Made by a program: the position numbers and the translations under genes. From Candidatus Stahliibacteriota bacterium (GTDB lineage Bacteria > Hydrothermota > Tepidihabitantia > SM23-42), in the NCBI GenBank assembly GCA_030609135.1, contig JAUWCU010000010.1, positions 1-34,067 on the forward strand: 34,067 bases of DNA, read 5' to 3'. The notes under the pieces are model-generated. The model searched no databases. It was not told where the DNA came from and saw only the letters and a list, made by a program, of their open reading frames with translations. Positions within the stretch are counted from its first letter, which is position 1. Each line of letters starts with the position of its first letter. Below, one piece after another: positions 15,667-24,152 of this stretch.

Positions 15667-18489
15667 ATGATTAATGACATTCGGGTAAGAGGTGCACGAG
15701 TCCATAACTTAAAGAATATCGATATTACAATACCGCGCAATAAATTCGTGGTGATCACTGGTATTTCTGGGTCTGGCAAATCATCGCTCGCCTTTGATAC
15801 GCTTTATGCAGAAGGCCAGCGCCGCTATGTCGAGTCACTTTCTGCCTATGCTCGTCAATTCCTGGGCATGATGGATAAACCCGATGTCGATGAAATAACC
15901 GGTCTTTCGCCAGCGATTGCTATTCAACAGCGCAGCGCTTCAAAAAACCCGCGTTCCACAGTCGGTACGGTCACTGAGATTTACGATTACCTACGGGTGC
16001 TCTTTGCTCGCATCGGTACCCCTTACTGTCATAAATGCGGCCGCCGAATTCAATCCCAGACAACTGACCAGATAGTCGACGCGATCATGGCTTTGCCAAT
16101 CAATTCAAGGATCGAAATATTAGCACCGGTGGTGCGCGGTCGTAAAGGTGAATACAAAGAATTTATTACCCGGCTTAAACGGCGTGGTTATGTAAGAGCC
16201 AGGGTCGATGGAAAAATCTACGAGATCGAAAAAATCCCTCTACTTGAACGTTATAAGAAGCACGATATAGAAATCGTTGTTGACCGCATCATAATGAAAG
16301 ACGGCATCAGGAAACGACTTGCTGACTCAGCTGAAATCGGTTTAAAAGAAGCTAATGGCATCCTAACAGTTATTGTCAACGGCAAGGAAACCATAAGGTT
16401 TAGCCAGAAACTCGCATGTATGCACTGCTCCATAAGCTATCCAGAAATCGCACCGCGCATGTTCAGCTTCAACTCACCATATGGCGCGTGTCCAACCTGT
16501 GATGGTCTGGGTACAAAAATGGAAATCGACCCTGATAAGGTCATCCCAAATCAGAAGTTGTCCCTTAATCAAGGCGCCATAGTACACTATGGCATGCACA
16601 GCAACTGGCGCAGGTCCAAACTCACGGGACTCGCTGAGCAGATGAAATTCAGCCTTGATATACCGTTCAATAAACTGGGAGCAAACGCGAGAAACGCTAT
16701 TCTTTATGGTGATAACATACAGATAACTGTGAAGTACGTGCGCACTGATGGTAAGGGTCGTGGCGAATTTGAGGAATATTTTGAGGGCGTAGTACCAGAA
16801 CTGATGCGCCGCTATCACGAAACCACATCTGTGGCAATCCGTCAATACATCGAAGATTTCATGACCATTACAAAGTGTCCTTTATGCCACGGCGCGCGCT
16901 TAAGACCAGAAAGTCTGGCAATTAAAATCGGCCACAAGAATATCACTCAGGTCACTGAGCTATCAATAAAAAGTGGCTATGAATATTTCCAGAATCTGAA
17001 ATTGTCATTGACCGAACAAAAAATCGCCGGTGAAATCATAAAGGAAATCAAACGACGTTTGAGTTTCCTTATTTCTGTCGGTCTTGACTATCTCACCTTG
17101 GACCGGCCTACAGAAACTTTGGCTGGAGGTGAAGAGCAGCGTGTGCGTCTTGCCACCCAGATCGGCTCAGGGCTCGTTGGCGTGCTCTATATACTCGATG
17201 AACCTTCAATTGGACTCCATCAACGAGACAATATAAGGTTGCTCAATACATTAAAAGCACTGCGCGACCTCGGCAATACTGTACTCGTCGTTGAACATGA
17301 TGCAGAAACAATGCTCAGTGCTGATCATATTATTGATCTGGGTCCAGGAGCTGGTGAACAAGGTGGTCATGTAGTTGCTACCGGTACACCAGACCAGGTT
17401 TCCCGAACCAGGAAATCGATAACTGGCAAGTATCTGTCCGGCAAGAGAAAAATTGAAGTACCCGAGCAACGCCGACCAAGGTCAATGCGTAGCCTTATCA
17501 TAAAGGGTGCTCAGGCAAATAACTTAAAGTCAATCGATGCTGAAATCCCTTTGGGGTTGTTTGTTGTCATAACCGGGGTCTCTGGTTCTGGTAAATCAAC
17601 GCTCATTGTCGACACATTATATCGCGCCCTGGCACAAAAGTTCTACTATAGCAAGTATCCAGCCGGACAACACAAAGAAATTAAAGGGTTGGAATATATC
17701 GATAAAGTCGTAAACATAGACCAGTCACCAATCGGTCGAACACCACGCTCAAACCCAGCAACCTATACGAGCGCGTGGACACCGATACGCGAATTGTTTG
17801 CGCAATTACCCGCATCAAAGGTGCGCGGCTACAAACCCGGAAGGTTTTCCTTTAATGTACCGGGTGGTAGATGTGAACAATGTGAGGGTGATGGCGTACT
17901 GCGCATTGAAATGCATTTCTTGCCTGATGTTCACATTACCTGCGATGCCTGTCATGGTAAACGTTTTAATCGAGAGACTTTGGATATCAAATATAAGGGG
18001 AAAAATATCAGTGATGTCCTGAATATGTCAGTAAATGAGGCGCTTGAGTTCTTTCAAAATATCCCTAGAATCAAAAGAAAATTCAAACTCCTGCACGATG
18101 TAGGTTTGGGATACATTAAGCTCGGACAATCTGCAACGACGTTATCAGGTGGCGAAGCGCAGCGTATAAAATTGTCAAAAGAGTTGAGCAAAATCGCCAC
18201 TGGCAAAACCCTATATCTCCTTGATGAACCTACAACCGGACTCCATTTTGAAGATGTCAAACTTCTTTTGAGCGTTTTGAACCGCTTGGTTGACAAAGGC
18301 AATACGGTAATCGTTATTGAGCACAATTTAGAGGTCATAAAGTGCGCCGACTGGATTATTGACCTTGGCCCTGAGGGTGGTGATCATGGCGGCGAGATCG
18401 TGTGTCAAGGAACCCCTGAACATATAGCTTCTGTAATAAAATCATACACTGGCAAATTCCTGAGAAGAATGGTGCCCGTCGTATTTTGA
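15667..18489 (+). CDS. uvrA: UvrA, excinuclease ABC subunit A
   Basis: DNA damage-sensing ATPase of nucleotide excision repair, 940 aa, the normal length. Two ABC domains are complete: Walker [10 protein letters not shown] and GVSGSGKST; Walker [12 protein letters not shown] and [11 protein letters not shown]. Zinc modules are CHKC near residue 120, the CMHC...CPTC module before the DGLG loop, and CEQC...CDAC in the second half. The second signature is [11 protein letters not shown]; the first is [11 protein letters not shown], with Ala replacing Ser, a mild deviation. I use ATG 15667 ([19 protein letters not shown]), which fits UvrA N-termini and the promoter, rather than GTG 15649 of the track. 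Single-gene unit; UvrB and UvrC are not in the window. Confidence 0.97.
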   Translation: MINDIRVRGARVHNLKNIDITIPRNKFVVITGISGSGKSSLAFDTLYAEGQRRYVESLSAYARQFLGMMDKPDVDEITGLSPAIAIQQRSASKNPRSTVGTVTEIYDYLRVLFARIGTPYCHKCGRRIQSQTTDQIVDAIMALPINSRIEILAPVVRGRKGEYKEFITRLKRRGYVRARVDGKIYEIEKIPLLERYKKHDIEIVVDRIIMKDGIRKRLADSAEIGLKEANGILTVIVNGKETIRFSQKLACMHCSISYPEIAPRMFSFNSPYGACPTCDGLGTKMEIDPDKVIPNQKLSLNQGAIVHYGMHSNWRRSKLTGLAEQMKFSLDIPFNKLGANARNAILYGDNIQITVKYVRTDGKGRGEFEEYFEGVVPELMRRYHETTSVAIRQYIEDFMTITKCPLCHGARLRPESLAIKIGHKNITQVTELSIKSGYEYFQNLKLSLTEQKIAGEIIKEIKRRLSFLISVGLDYLTLDRPTETLAGGEEQRVRLATQIGSGLVGVLYILDEPSIGLHQRDNIRLLNTLKALRDLGNTVLVVEHDAETMLSADHIIDLGPGAGEQGGHVVATGTPDQVSRTRKSITGKYLSGKRKIEVPEQRRPRSMRSLIIKGAQANNLKSIDAEIPLGLFVVITGVSGSGKSTLIVDTLYRALAQKFYYSKYPAGQHKEIKGLEYIDKVVNIDQSPIGRTPRSNPATYTSAWTPIRELFAQLPASKVRGYKPGRFSFNVPGGRCEQCEGDGVLRIEMHFLPDVHITCDACHGKRFNRETLDIKYKGKNISDVLNMSVNEALEFFQNIPRIKRKFKLLHDVGLGYIKLGQSATTLSGGEAQRIKLSKELSKIATGKTLYLLDEPTTGLHFEDVKLLLSVLNRLVDKGNTVIVIEHNLEVIKCADWIIDLGPEGGDHGGEIVCQGTPEHIASVIKSYTGKFLRRMVPVVF

Positions 18490-18617
18490 AGTTTTGAGGT
18501 TACGAGGTTCTGAACTTCTTAGCTTCATAAGTTCATCTTTTCACAACCTCCTGCCTGTCGAAGATCTCGCTATAGTCTCGAGTCTAACGAAGTTAGAGAG
18601 AGGATTGTAACGAGAGG

Positions 18618-18700
18618 CCCCGTAGGATGTTAATCGTACGGGGTCATCGTCCGACTTGATCGGACGATCCAGACTGGATTCCCCGGTTGCACCGGGGAAT
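18618..18700. repeat. Array of three hairpins downstream of uvrA
   Basis: Three adjacent inverted repeats: CCCCGTA/TACGGGG, ATCGTCCGA/TCGGACGAT and ATTCCCCGGT/ACCGGGGAAT. The last lies in a sequence of the widespread 'GGATTCCCCGG...CCGGGGAATGAC' palindromic type. They may end uvrA transcription, but no T-run follows. Confidence 0.7.
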
Positions 18701-18746
18701 GACAAGAAAACCCGGGATTCCCTTACAAACTATGGGGTAAAATCTC

Positions 18747-18961
18747 AACAGAGTGACCGAGAATTAGAAGTAGGACCTGTCTGCGTGCGAATGCACAGGC
18801 AGGCGTTTACGCCCGCCCCGTTAAATAAACTTTTAGGAAAAGTATAAGCATCCCTATTACGCAATTTAACAGGGCCCGTGAAAATATGTCGAAATTTAAT
18901 CACATTTGACGAGCCTAAAGGCTCTACTCCTACAAATTTCGACATTCTCGGTCAGCCTGTT
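18747..18961. repeat. Inverted-repeat element family 2, copy 1
   Basis: A 215-bp element bounded by AACAGAGTGACCGAGAAT on the left and ATTCTCGGTCAGCCTGTT on the right. The right end (GAGCCTAAAGGCTCTACTCCT...) is nearly identical over more than 50 bp to the right end of copy 2 at 33692-33854. Inside are hairpins such as GGCGTTTACGCC. No open frame of note and no transposase. Confidence 0.85.
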
Positions 18962-18975
18962 GACTCCATAAATAA

Positions 18976-18990
18976 GCACAATTTTTGTGC
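18976..18990. promoter_or_regulatory. Dyad upstream of the sigma-54 promoter, possible activator site
   Basis: GCACAA-TTT-TTGTGC, about 60 bp upstream of the -24 box. A related TTGTGC...GTGCAC sequence occurs downstream at about 19080-19095. Sigma-54 promoters need an upstream-bound activator; this is a candidate site, on position and symmetry only. Confidence 0.35.
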
Positions 18991-19049
18991 ACTAATCACG
19001 GATTCTATGCATTAGAACAGTTTTTACCTCCAAATTACATTGATTTCAC

Positions 19050-19065
19050 TGGCACGTTTCTTGCA
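19050..19065 (+). promoter_or_regulatory. Sigma-54 (RpoN) promoter, -24/-12
   Basis: TGGCACG-TTTC-TTGCA matches the sigma-54 consensus TGGCACG-N4-TTGCW exactly, with the required GG-to-GC distance. It is intergenic and points towards the barrel-like protein gene 131 bp downstream, giving a leader of about 120 nt. Confidence 0.8.
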
Positions 19066-19099
19066 TTTAGAAAGTGTAATTGTGCTTTGTGCACATTTT

Positions 19100-19152
19100 A
19101 AGATTTTTCAAAAAATGAGCCGCGTGATCACGCCGCTATCTTGAAAAATCTT
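19100..19152 (+). promoter_or_regulatory. Nested palindromes in the sigma-54 transcript leader
   Basis: AAGATTTTTCAA (19100-19111) pairs perfectly with TTGAAAAATCTT (19141-19152), enclosing the 12-bp palindrome GCGTGATCACGC (19122-19133). It lies between the sigma-54 start and the AGGAGG of the next gene. It could be an mRNA structure controlling expression or an operator; no known riboswitch class is recognised. Confidence 0.6.
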
Positions 19153-19196
19153 GCGAAGTTATAATTTTAGGTATTTGATCTATTCTAGGAGGTAAT

Positions 19197-19817
19197 ATGC
19201 AAAGCATAGGTCTGATCTTCATGGTTTGCCAGCTGACTTATCTGGGCAATTTTGACATGAGTGCCAATTATATACGCATCAACCCTAAACAACGAGAAGA
19301 TGAAACACTGTTACATGGCAGAACTACTATTGGTGTTTTTGGCGGTCCAATTGTTAAATTCACTGAGATCAATGATGATTTCGCGGTTCTTGTCGGCGGC
19401 CGCGGCGGACTGATCATAAACCATGCGTTTAGCATTGGGGCTGGTGGTTATGGTCTGGTAAATGATATCATGATTGATAATATACCGCCCCGCCAAGACT
19501 ATTTTCTGGAATTTGGCTATGGTGGACTGGTCTTGGAATACATATTGCGGCCAAGAAAACTCCTTCATCTCAGTGCACACACGCTCATTGGTGGCGGTAG
19601 TCTCTGTTTTCGCGATGACTGGTATGAAGCCTGGGATGACGATGCCTTTTTTGTTGCTGAACCAGGTCTGGATTTGATGTTGAATGTAACAAAGTGTTTT
19701 CGGATTGGTATCGGAGGTTCTTATCGCTATATTGCCGGCATAGGTTTGGACGGGCTCACAAATAAAGATATGAGCGGGGCAACTGTTGGATTAACGTTCA
19801 AATTCGGTGGGTTTTAA
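19197..19817 (+). CDS. Outer-membrane beta-barrel-like protein under a sigma-54 promoter
   Basis: 206 aa, not assigned to a named family. After a hydrophobic start (MQSIGLIFMVCQLTYLG) come alternating hydrophobic/glycine-rich strands (TIGVFGGPIVKF, AVLVGGRGGLIIN, FSIGAGGYGLVN, FLEFGYGGLVLEYIL, LHLSAHTLIGGGSL, FRIGIGGSYRYIAGIG) and a terminal strand GATVGLTFKFGGF ending in Phe, as in small outer-membrane barrels. AGGAGG lies 5 nt before the ATG. The gene stands alone, with its own sigma-54 promoter, structured leader and downstream hairpin, so it is probably switched on by a specific activator. Ligand or role unknown. Confidence 0.7.
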   Translation: MQSIGLIFMVCQLTYLGNFDMSANYIRINPKQREDETLLHGRTTIGVFGGPIVKFTEINDDFAVLVGGRGGLIINHAFSIGAGGYGLVNDIMIDNIPPRQDYFLEFGYGGLVLEYILRPRKLLHLSAHTLIGGGSLCFRDDWYEAWDDDAFFVAEPGLDLMLNVTKCFRIGIGGSYRYIAGIGLDGLTNKDMSGATVGLTFKFGGF

Positions 19818-20085
19818 CCAGAGCGAGTAGATTTTCCTCATCAATAAATAATACATTTTGTCCATCTCTGTCATCAGTTTTTTATCCTTCGAGTAACCCC
19901 GCACTTTTGCAAAAGTGCGGGGGCATCGAGAAGTACCTCAATGTATGTTCTCGACAAGCTCGAACAGTAACTCTTTACTCTTCGAGTAAGTCCCGTAAGG
20001 GACGCATCGAGAAGTATCTTAAAAAATTATAAGGTAATAATCGTAATGAATCTTAAAGATGTGGGTAAACCTTAGGTTTTTCCCC
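19818..20085. other. Spacer with paired palindromic repeats
   Basis: No gene is seen. The stretch contains a perfect 26-nt palindrome and two related 'CTTCGAGTAA...GCATCGAGAAGTA' repeat units, followed by plain AT-rich sequence up to the nnr promoter. Confidence 0.6.
19887..20016. repeat. Two units of a TTCGAGTAA/ATCGAGAAG palindromic repeat
   Basis: Unit 1 (19887-19935) and unit 2 (19979-20016) both begin TTCGAGTAA and end GCATCGAGAAGTA, so each can fold into a long hairpin, but the inner stems differ (CCCCGCACTTTTG/CAAAAGTGCGGGG versus GTCCC/GGGAC). Between them lies TTCTCGACAAGCTCGAACAG of similar type. Unit 1 may also act as terminator for the barrel-like gene. Confidence 0.75.
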
Positions 20086-20113
20086 TTGACTTTCGCCTTT
20101 TTTTTCATAGAAT
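20086..20113 (+). promoter_or_regulatory. Promoter of nnr, leaderless type
   Basis: TTGACT (20086-20091), 16-nt spacer, TAGAAT (20108-20113). The ATG begins 6 nt after the -10 box and no Shine-Dalgarno precedes it, so the mRNA should start at the start codon. Confidence 0.75.
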
Positions 20114-20119
20114 TTAATT

Positions 20120-21688
20120 ATGCGTCTTGTTACCAACGAAGAGATGAAAAAAATAGACAAGTGGTCAATCAAAACCCTTGGTATGTCTGGTTGTGTTTTA
20201 ATGGAAAATGCTGGCCGCGGTTGCGTAAATGTGCTTGAAGAGTATTTTGACCTTGAAAATATCGCGGTATTAATCGTCTGCGGTAAGGGCAATAACGGTG
20301 GTGATGGTTTTGTCATTGCCCGACATTTGCAAAACCGGGGGTCCTTTATCAAGGTTATCCTTACTGGTCGTGGTAAAAGCCTAAAAGGCGATGCATTACT
20401 AAATTATAAACTTGCCAAGCATGCAAACATTGAAATCCACGAAACAATTGATATCGCCAGGATCAAAAGAATTTTAAATTCATTCAACCCGGATATTATT
20501 GTTGATGCTATTTTCGGTACTGGGTTTGAAGGACCGACAAAAGGGATGTATACTCGTTTGATCAATATGATCAATAATACTGAAAAGTTTGTGCTCTCAG
20601 TTGATATCCCTTCAGGCATTCATGGTAATGACGGTCAATTTAACAAGACCTGCATTATTGCCGACGCGACAGCAACGATGTGCTTGCCGAAACGTGGGAA
20701 CTATTTGTACCCGGGCCGGGAATTGTGCGGTGATTTATACATTGTTGATATCGGCGTACCGTACAAATTGATCAATGACGGGTTTCCCCAAGTGATTGAA
20801 TTTGATGATATATATCATTTGATGCCACCCAGACCACCAGATGGCAATAAGGGAACTTTTGGCAATGTCTTGATCATTGCCGGCGCCCGAGGGTTTTCAG
20901 GTGCCGCGGCAATGGCTGCGATATCTGCTTTAAAGGTCGGTGCTGGCCTGGTACGCCTGGCTGCACCAAAAAGTATTCTAAATGCCTTGGCAGCAAAGCA
21001 TTTAGAAATCGTCAAGGTGCCACTCTCTGAAACCAAGGATCAAACAATCAGCCCAGAAGCTATCGCCGACTTGCTGCCCCATCTTGAGAAAGCAGATGTT
21101 GTGGTTATTGGTCCGGGTATTACCACTAACCCAGAAACCGCCAAATTTCTGTTCAGTTTCCTGCCCAAAATCACGGTACCACTTGTTATTGATGCTGATG
21201 CTATAAATATCATCTCTAAAAATGTCAGATTCTTGAAAAAACTGAATGCCCCATTTATCCTTACGCCCCATCCAGGAGAACTTTCCCGGTTGACCAAACT
21301 CACAGCCCAAGAAATCAACTTAAACCGTATTGATCTGGCGCCATTATTAGCCAAAAAATTCTCTGGTGTCCTGGTTCTTAAAGGTGCACCCACAATCATT
21401 GCATCATCGAGTAAAGAAACCTATATAAATCCGACTGGTAATTCTGGTCTTGCTTCAGCTGGTTCAGGCGATGTATTGGTCGGCATGATTAGCGGATTTC
21501 TCGCCCAGAATCTGTCGTTAACCGGAGCTTCAACCCTTGGCGTCTTTTTGCATGGTTTATGTGCTGACCTGGCAATGGAAAGCAACAATGAATATTCATT
21601 GACTGCTGAGGATCTAATAGAACATATCCCTGCTTCTATCAACTACATAATAGGGAGAGAATTTGTAGAAGATAAAAGTAATGATTAG
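20120..21688 (+). CDS. nnr: Bifunctional NAD(P)H-hydrate epimerase / ADP-dependent NAD(P)HX dehydratase
   Basis: Repairs hydrated NAD(P)H: the N-terminal YjeF_N domain epimerises R- to S-NAD(P)HX, the C-terminal carbohydrate-kinase-like domain dehydrates S-NAD(P)HX with ADP. 522 aa, the usual size. N-domain (1 to about 215): MENAGRG, CGKGNNGGDGFVIARHL, DAIFGTGFEG, SVDIPSGIHGNDG. C-domain: GNVLIIAGARGFSGAAAMAAISALKVGAGLV, GPGITTN, TPHPGELSRL, LKGAPTII and NSGLASAGSGDVLVGMISGFLAQ, with the catalytic Asp in GSGDVL. The next gene overlaps its end by 8 nt. Confidence 0.95.
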   Translation: MRLVTNEEMKKIDKWSIKTLGMSGCVLMENAGRGCVNVLEEYFDLENIAVLIVCGKGNNGGDGFVIARHLQNRGSFIKVILTGRGKSLKGDALLNYKLAKHANIEIHETIDIARIKRILNSFNPDIIVDAIFGTGFEGPTKGMYTRLINMINNTEKFVLSVDIPSGIHGNDGQFNKTCIIADATATMCLPKRGNYLYPGRELCGDLYIVDIGVPYKLINDGFPQVIEFDDIYHLMPPRPPDGNKGTFGNVLIIAGARGFSGAAAMAAISALKVGAGLVRLAAPKSILNALAAKHLEIVKVPLSETKDQTISPEAIADLLPHLEKADVVVIGPGITTNPETAKFLFSFLPKITVPLVIDADAINIISKNVRFLKKLNAPFILTPHPGELSRLTKLTAQEINLNRIDLAPLLAKKFSGVLVLKGAPTIIASSSKETYINPTGNSGLASAGSGDVLVGMISGFLAQNLSLTGASTLGVFLHGLCADLAMESNNEYSLTAEDLIEHIPASINYIIGREFVEDKSND

Positions 21689-23132
21689 TCTACAACTTTG
21701 TTCCATATTATTAGCCATAAATACCACACCCCAAAATATTTTCTTTGAGCGCTATACTCTTATGCCGCCCCTTGGCAATGTGAAATCTATCTGCGCGACA
21801 CCCTTGAATGTCTTTGCAATAAGTGACAATTATCTGTTGATTTTTGATAAACTGAGCTTAAACCTTGAAAAGACTATACATTTTGACGAGGACATTGAAC
21901 TCGTAGGTTATGACCAGCAGTCCAATGATCTTTGGATCACCAGCCCTTCAAGCATCATTAGATTTACCATCGCTACATACAGTATACGGGGATACCCGAT
22001 TGCCGACGATATAAACCGCCTCGGCATTGGTCTTGATTATGTCTATCTAGATGGCATCAAAAATTATTCATTGAATAAACGAACTGGCGAATTGAAATAT
22101 ATAGCATCATTTCCCGGTAATCTAACCTGGTTCAAGAGAACTACTGATGAAGATATCAAGACCTATAGTTTTCTCATGCCTTACTATTATTTTGATGAAG
22201 CCAAGAAGACCCAGGCACCATTCACTCGATTTCACATAAGCGCGGTCTTTGACGACGGCATGGACCTCTACGTAGGGACGAATGGCTATGGGCTATTGAA
22301 ATACAATAAGATTTCCTGGCTAAAGAAACGTGTTGTTTATGGACCGCTCGATAATCGAATAAAGAAAGCAAAAAGAGTCGGCGATAAAATAGCCTTCATC
22401 TCAAACCTCGGCATATCATACCTCAAAGACACCTCTCAAACCTGGCAGTACCAGCGTTTCACACATCAAATTACTGATGTTTTATTTCAAGACAATAATT
22501 TCATTGTCACTTTTGAAAACCGCATTTCCCGAACTGATGGAGGTGTGCTTATCACTGTCAGCAACATGGATAACAATATCCTCTGTCTTAGCAGTGATGA
22601 TACATTTACCTATATCGGCACATCGTCTGGCCTATACAAAATGTACAAGGGTACATCTACTGCCCTGCCTTTCGGTCCTGATAAATTCGCGGTGCATTCG
22701 GTTTATCCAATGAACGATGAAATATTTGTCGGTGGTGAAACTGGCTTTTTCAAGTACGACAAAACAAACGATGAATGGACAAGAGAACTAGGGTTTGGTG
22801 TGAAGCATGTCGTAGAATTACAGAATACACTATACCTGCTTGCCACGAACAACCAAATAATACAATACAAAAATATAAAGCAGGATCCAGGCACTGACAC
22901 AACCTGGGTTCTCTTGCCATATTTTAACATCTACGATATTGCATCAGATGAGGAGGTCATCTACTGCGCCTCTTATGCCGGCATTTACTATTTTGAACCG
23001 GAAACTGATGCATATCGGGTGGTCTATAACCTGCCGCGCATTAAGTTTGATCACGTCTTCGTCCTTGATGACAATATCATCGCCGTGTCCTCTAAAAATA
23101 TCTATTCTCTGCCCATAAAGTATCGAGATTAA
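21681..23132 (+). CDS. Beta-propeller-like protein of unknown function
   Basis: 483 aa, not matched to a named family. A short hydrophobic N-terminus (MISLQLCSILLAINTT) may be a signal peptide. The body has repeats resembling two-component-regulator-type propeller blades: DLWITSPSSIIRF, LYVGTNGYGLLKYNKISW, FTYIGTSSGLYKMYKG, EIFVGGETGFFKYDKTNDEW, VIYCASYAGIYYFEPETD. No sorting tail, no enzyme motif. ATG overlaps the nnr stop by 8 nt, so translation is coupled to nnr, and tatC follows after 40 nt. A functional link to NAD(P)HX repair is not obvious; shared transcription is the only evidence. Confidence 0.75.
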   Translation: MISLQLCSILLAINTTPQNIFFERYTLMPPLGNVKSICATPLNVFAISDNYLLIFDKLSLNLEKTIHFDEDIELVGYDQQSNDLWITSPSSIIRFTIATYSIRGYPIADDINRLGIGLDYVYLDGIKNYSLNKRTGELKYIASFPGNLTWFKRTTDEDIKTYSFLMPYYYFDEAKKTQAPFTRFHISAVFDDGMDLYVGTNGYGLLKYNKISWLKKRVVYGPLDNRIKKAKRVGDKIAFISNLGISYLKDTSQTWQYQRFTHQITDVLFQDNNFIVTFENRISRTDGGVLITVSNMDNNILCLSSDDTFTYIGTSSGLYKMYKGTSTALPFGPDKFAVHSVYPMNDEIFVGGETGFFKYDKTNDEWTRELGFGVKHVVELQNTLYLLATNNQIIQYKNIKQDPGTDTTWVLLPYFNIYDIASDEEVIYCASYAGIYYFEPETDAYRVVYNLPRIKFDHVFVLDDNIIAVSSKNIYSLPIKYRD

Positions 23133-23172
23133 CCCTGGTCACATTTTCCAAACATGGAAATAAACTCTTATT

Positions 23173-23925
23173 ATGTCTGAAAAAAAACTCTCTTTTATTG
23201 ACCACCTCGAAGAATTAAGGAAAAGGATAATATATTCGATAATCTGCATTGTCGTATTCTCAATAATCGGTTTTTTCTTTGCCAAGAACCTACTGAACAC
23301 AATCATTAGCCAGGCACAACTTGAGTCGACTTATTTCTTTGCGCCGCTCGAAGCCTTTACCACGCAGATTAAAATAGCGATCTTCATCGGCATATTCATA
23401 TCTTTTCCATTCTTGCTATACCAAAGCTGGGTCTTTATTGGACCAGGTTTAACCAGGACCGAAAGGAAAATCTCCTTTTCCTATATGTTTTTCGGTCTTC
23501 TATTATTTCTCACTGGAAATCTATTTGGTTATTTCATACTCATACCGTTAGGACTAAAGTTCCTCTTAGGTTTTGGCACTGAGTATCTTCAACCACTCAT
23601 GAATATCAGTAAGTACATTGGTTTCATATTCTGGTGTCTTTTGGGGTCAGGCATACTTTTTCAGTTACCGCTTTTGCTTTTTTTCCTAATTAAACTGGGC
23701 GTAGTTGACGTAGAGACAGTTAGGAAACATCGACCCGAAGCAATCGTTATTATCCTTATATTATGCGCCATCATAACACCTACTGGTGATTTCTTCACGC
23801 TTTTGCTTATTTCAATCCCCTTACTGTTCTTATTTGAATTGAGTGTGCTCATTGCTGGAATCACTCAAAAGAAACCAAAGAAAGACAGGCTGACCAAGAA
23901 TCAGAACTTCCCGGCTTCCTACTAA
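23173..23925 (+). CDS. tatC: TatC, twin-arginine translocase subunit
   Basis: Polytopic inner-membrane receptor for twin-arginine signal peptides, 250 aa with six membrane segments. Family features: SFIDHLEELRKRI at the N-terminus, FFAPLEAFTTQIKIAIFIG, FPFLLYQSWVFIGPGLTRTERK with the conserved acidic residue of the first cytosolic loop region, and AIITPTGDFFTLLLISIPLLFLFELSVL. No TatA/TatB gene is near. Its last codons run into repeat copy C: the flank TACTAAGGAGAAC supplies the final Tyr and the TAA stop, so the C-terminal tail may have been altered by the insertion. No clear Shine-Dalgarno; probably cotranscribed with nnr. Confidence 0.95.
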   Translation: MSEKKLSFIDHLEELRKRIIYSIICIVVFSIIGFFFAKNLLNTIISQAQLESTYFFAPLEAFTTQIKIAIFIGIFISFPFLLYQSWVFIGPGLTRTERKISFSYMFFGLLLFLTGNLFGYFILIPLGLKFLLGFGTEYLQPLMNISKYIGFIFWCLLGSGILFQLPLLLFFLIKLGVVDVETVRKHRPEAIVIILILCAIITPTGDFFTLLLISIPLLFLFELSVLIAGITQKKPKKDRLTKNQNFPASY

Positions 23926-23928
23926 GGA

Positions 23929-24078
23929 GAACATATAATGGTTTCAGTGGATTTCGTTAGCATGTTACACTATTGTCACTCTGAATTTATTTCAGAGTCT
24001 CACTTTATCGAGATTCCGAAACAAGTTCGGAATGACAGGTTCCACAACATAATTGAAAATTGAAACTATTATATGTTC
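23929..24078. repeat. Inverted-repeat element family 1, copy C (opposite orientation)
   Basis: 150-bp copy of the element at 3868-4010 and 6231-6373, inverted relative to them. The 7 extra bases are a small duplication (AATTTTC) near its right end. One terminal base change (ATAATAG to ATAATGG) creates an ATG at 23938 with AAGGAG 8 nt upstream, opening a 41-aa frame (MVSVDFVSMLHYC...) that runs through the element to TGA 24061. Confidence 0.9.
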
Positions 24079-24152
24079 GGAGTAATAAGTTCATTTTTCC
24101 CTATTAAACCATAACCTATAATAGGGCGTCATATTAACTAAGAGGAGGCAAT

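Larger units (their letters stand above)
18490..19049. other. Repeat-rich spacer between uvrA and the sigma-54 gene
   Basis: No gene is credible here; the track ORFs at 18656 and 18745 run over repeats. The stretch holds three consecutive perfect hairpins (18618-18643, 18646-18668, 18678-18700), repeat family 2 copy 1 (18747-18961) and a GCACAA-TTT-TTGTGC dyad (18976-18990). Confidence 0.7.

Noticed and set aside
18656-18945. ORFs of 63 and 66 aa over the post-uvrA spacer
   Set aside because: They run across inverted repeats, have no ribosome-binding site and read low-complexity hairpin sequence.
18618-20016. Possible CRISPR array from repeated hairpins
   Set aside because: The palindromes differ in sequence, spacing is irregular, there are no regular direct repeats with unique spacers and no cas genes.
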